Source of the DNA: an uncultured Eubacteriales bacterium
GTDB lineage: Bacteria > Bacillota > Clostridia > Oscillospirales > Acutalibacteraceae
DNA: 5,661 nt
Direction: 5' to 3'
Assembly: GCA_900320235.1 (NCBI GenBank)
Contig: ONRO01000373.1
Location: 1 to 5,661 of the forward strand
Shown here piece by piece: positions 5,607-5,661 of the stretch. The notes beneath the pieces were generated by a model. That model searched no databases. It had not been told where the DNA came from and saw only the letters and a list, made by a program, of their open reading frames with translations. The translations under genes and the position numbers were made by a program. Positions within the stretch are counted from its first letter, which is position 1; each line of letters starts with the position of its first letter.

Positions 5607-5661
5607 GCTTGACAGCAAAAACTTCTATGCCTTCAATCCTGAATTTGACAGAAGAAAACGC
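5572..5661 (+). pseudogene. cotJC: 3' part of interrupted cotJC (C-terminal tail)
   Basis: Reading from CGC at 5572, the frame gives RFGEALRIITDKLDSKNFYA and then FNPEFDRRKR, reaching the right edge without a stop. RFGEAL overlaps RFGEA of the left fragment, and the remainder is the tail that the left fragment lacks. The element-side codons upstream (HSELHFV) do not match the CotJC family. Joining at the shared core gives REREIVHFQRFGEALRII in frame. On its own this piece has no proper start: the ATG at 5521 is inside the terminator hairpin with only a poor RBS. The window end makes the true stop invisible; it is probably close, since this family ends near here. Confidence 0.85.

Noticed and set aside
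5521..5661. Separate small gene starting ATG at 5521 and running into the right edge
   Set aside because: Its useful codons are the cotJC tail. The ATG lies at the base of a hairpin without a good RBS, and the element-derived codons have no CotJC similarity.

Overview
The window looks like a small integrated mobile element, about 5.5 kb, caught almost exactly from end to end and sitting inside a sporulation gene. The first ~87 bases encode the C-terminal part of a CotJC-type spore coat protein (manganese-catalase-like family), and the last ~88 bases encode the missing C-terminal tail of the same protein. Between them lie a large serine recombinase and one large cargo gene. The host is most likely a spore-forming Firmicute of the Ruminococcus/Oscillospiraceae type. 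This is inferred from cotJC, from a secreted protein with a CBM26-like starch-binding module and Ig-like repeats typical of Ruminococcus exoproteins, from strong GGAGG ribosome binding sites and from moderate GC. I cannot name a species.

Layout, left to right. 2-103: 5' cotJC fragment, ending in four foreign codons and a stop supplied by the element. 59-108: attL. 143-167: short perfect hairpin. 179-223: rho-independent terminator, best paired on the minus strand. 296-3169 (minus): a 957-residue secreted metallophosphoesterase with complete calcineurin-like motifs, a CBM26-like domain and two C-terminal Ig-like repeats. 3170-3610: intergenic region with a good sigmaA-type promoter for the phosphoesterase and a weaker opposed one towards the recombinase. 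3611-3772: a 53-codon gene with an excellent RBS. 3775-5307: a 510-residue large serine recombinase, starting 2 bases after the small gene's stop. 5308-5556: mostly non-coding, with an open frame of doubtful status and a weak terminator hairpin. 5557-5606: attR. 5572-5661: 3' cotJC fragment, running off the window.

The two junctions give the strongest evidence. The cotJC halves share TTCGGCGA (77-84 and 5575-5582). The element-derived arms are perfect 12-base inverted copies of each other (CACTTTGTACGC at 5563-5574, GCGTACAAAGTG at 91-102). Rejoining them gives a near-symmetric attP whose exact centre is GA, inside the shared core. That is the expected geometry for a large serine recombinase site. 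Excision of 5,498 bp would rebuild cotJC in frame (...RFGEALRII...).

Taken together, the window resembles the skin/SPbeta class of intervening elements that disrupt mother-cell sporulation genes, reduced to a recombinase, a small companion gene and one secreted-enzyme cargo. Whether excision is tied to sporulation is inference; the sequence shows only that precise, in-frame restoration is possible.
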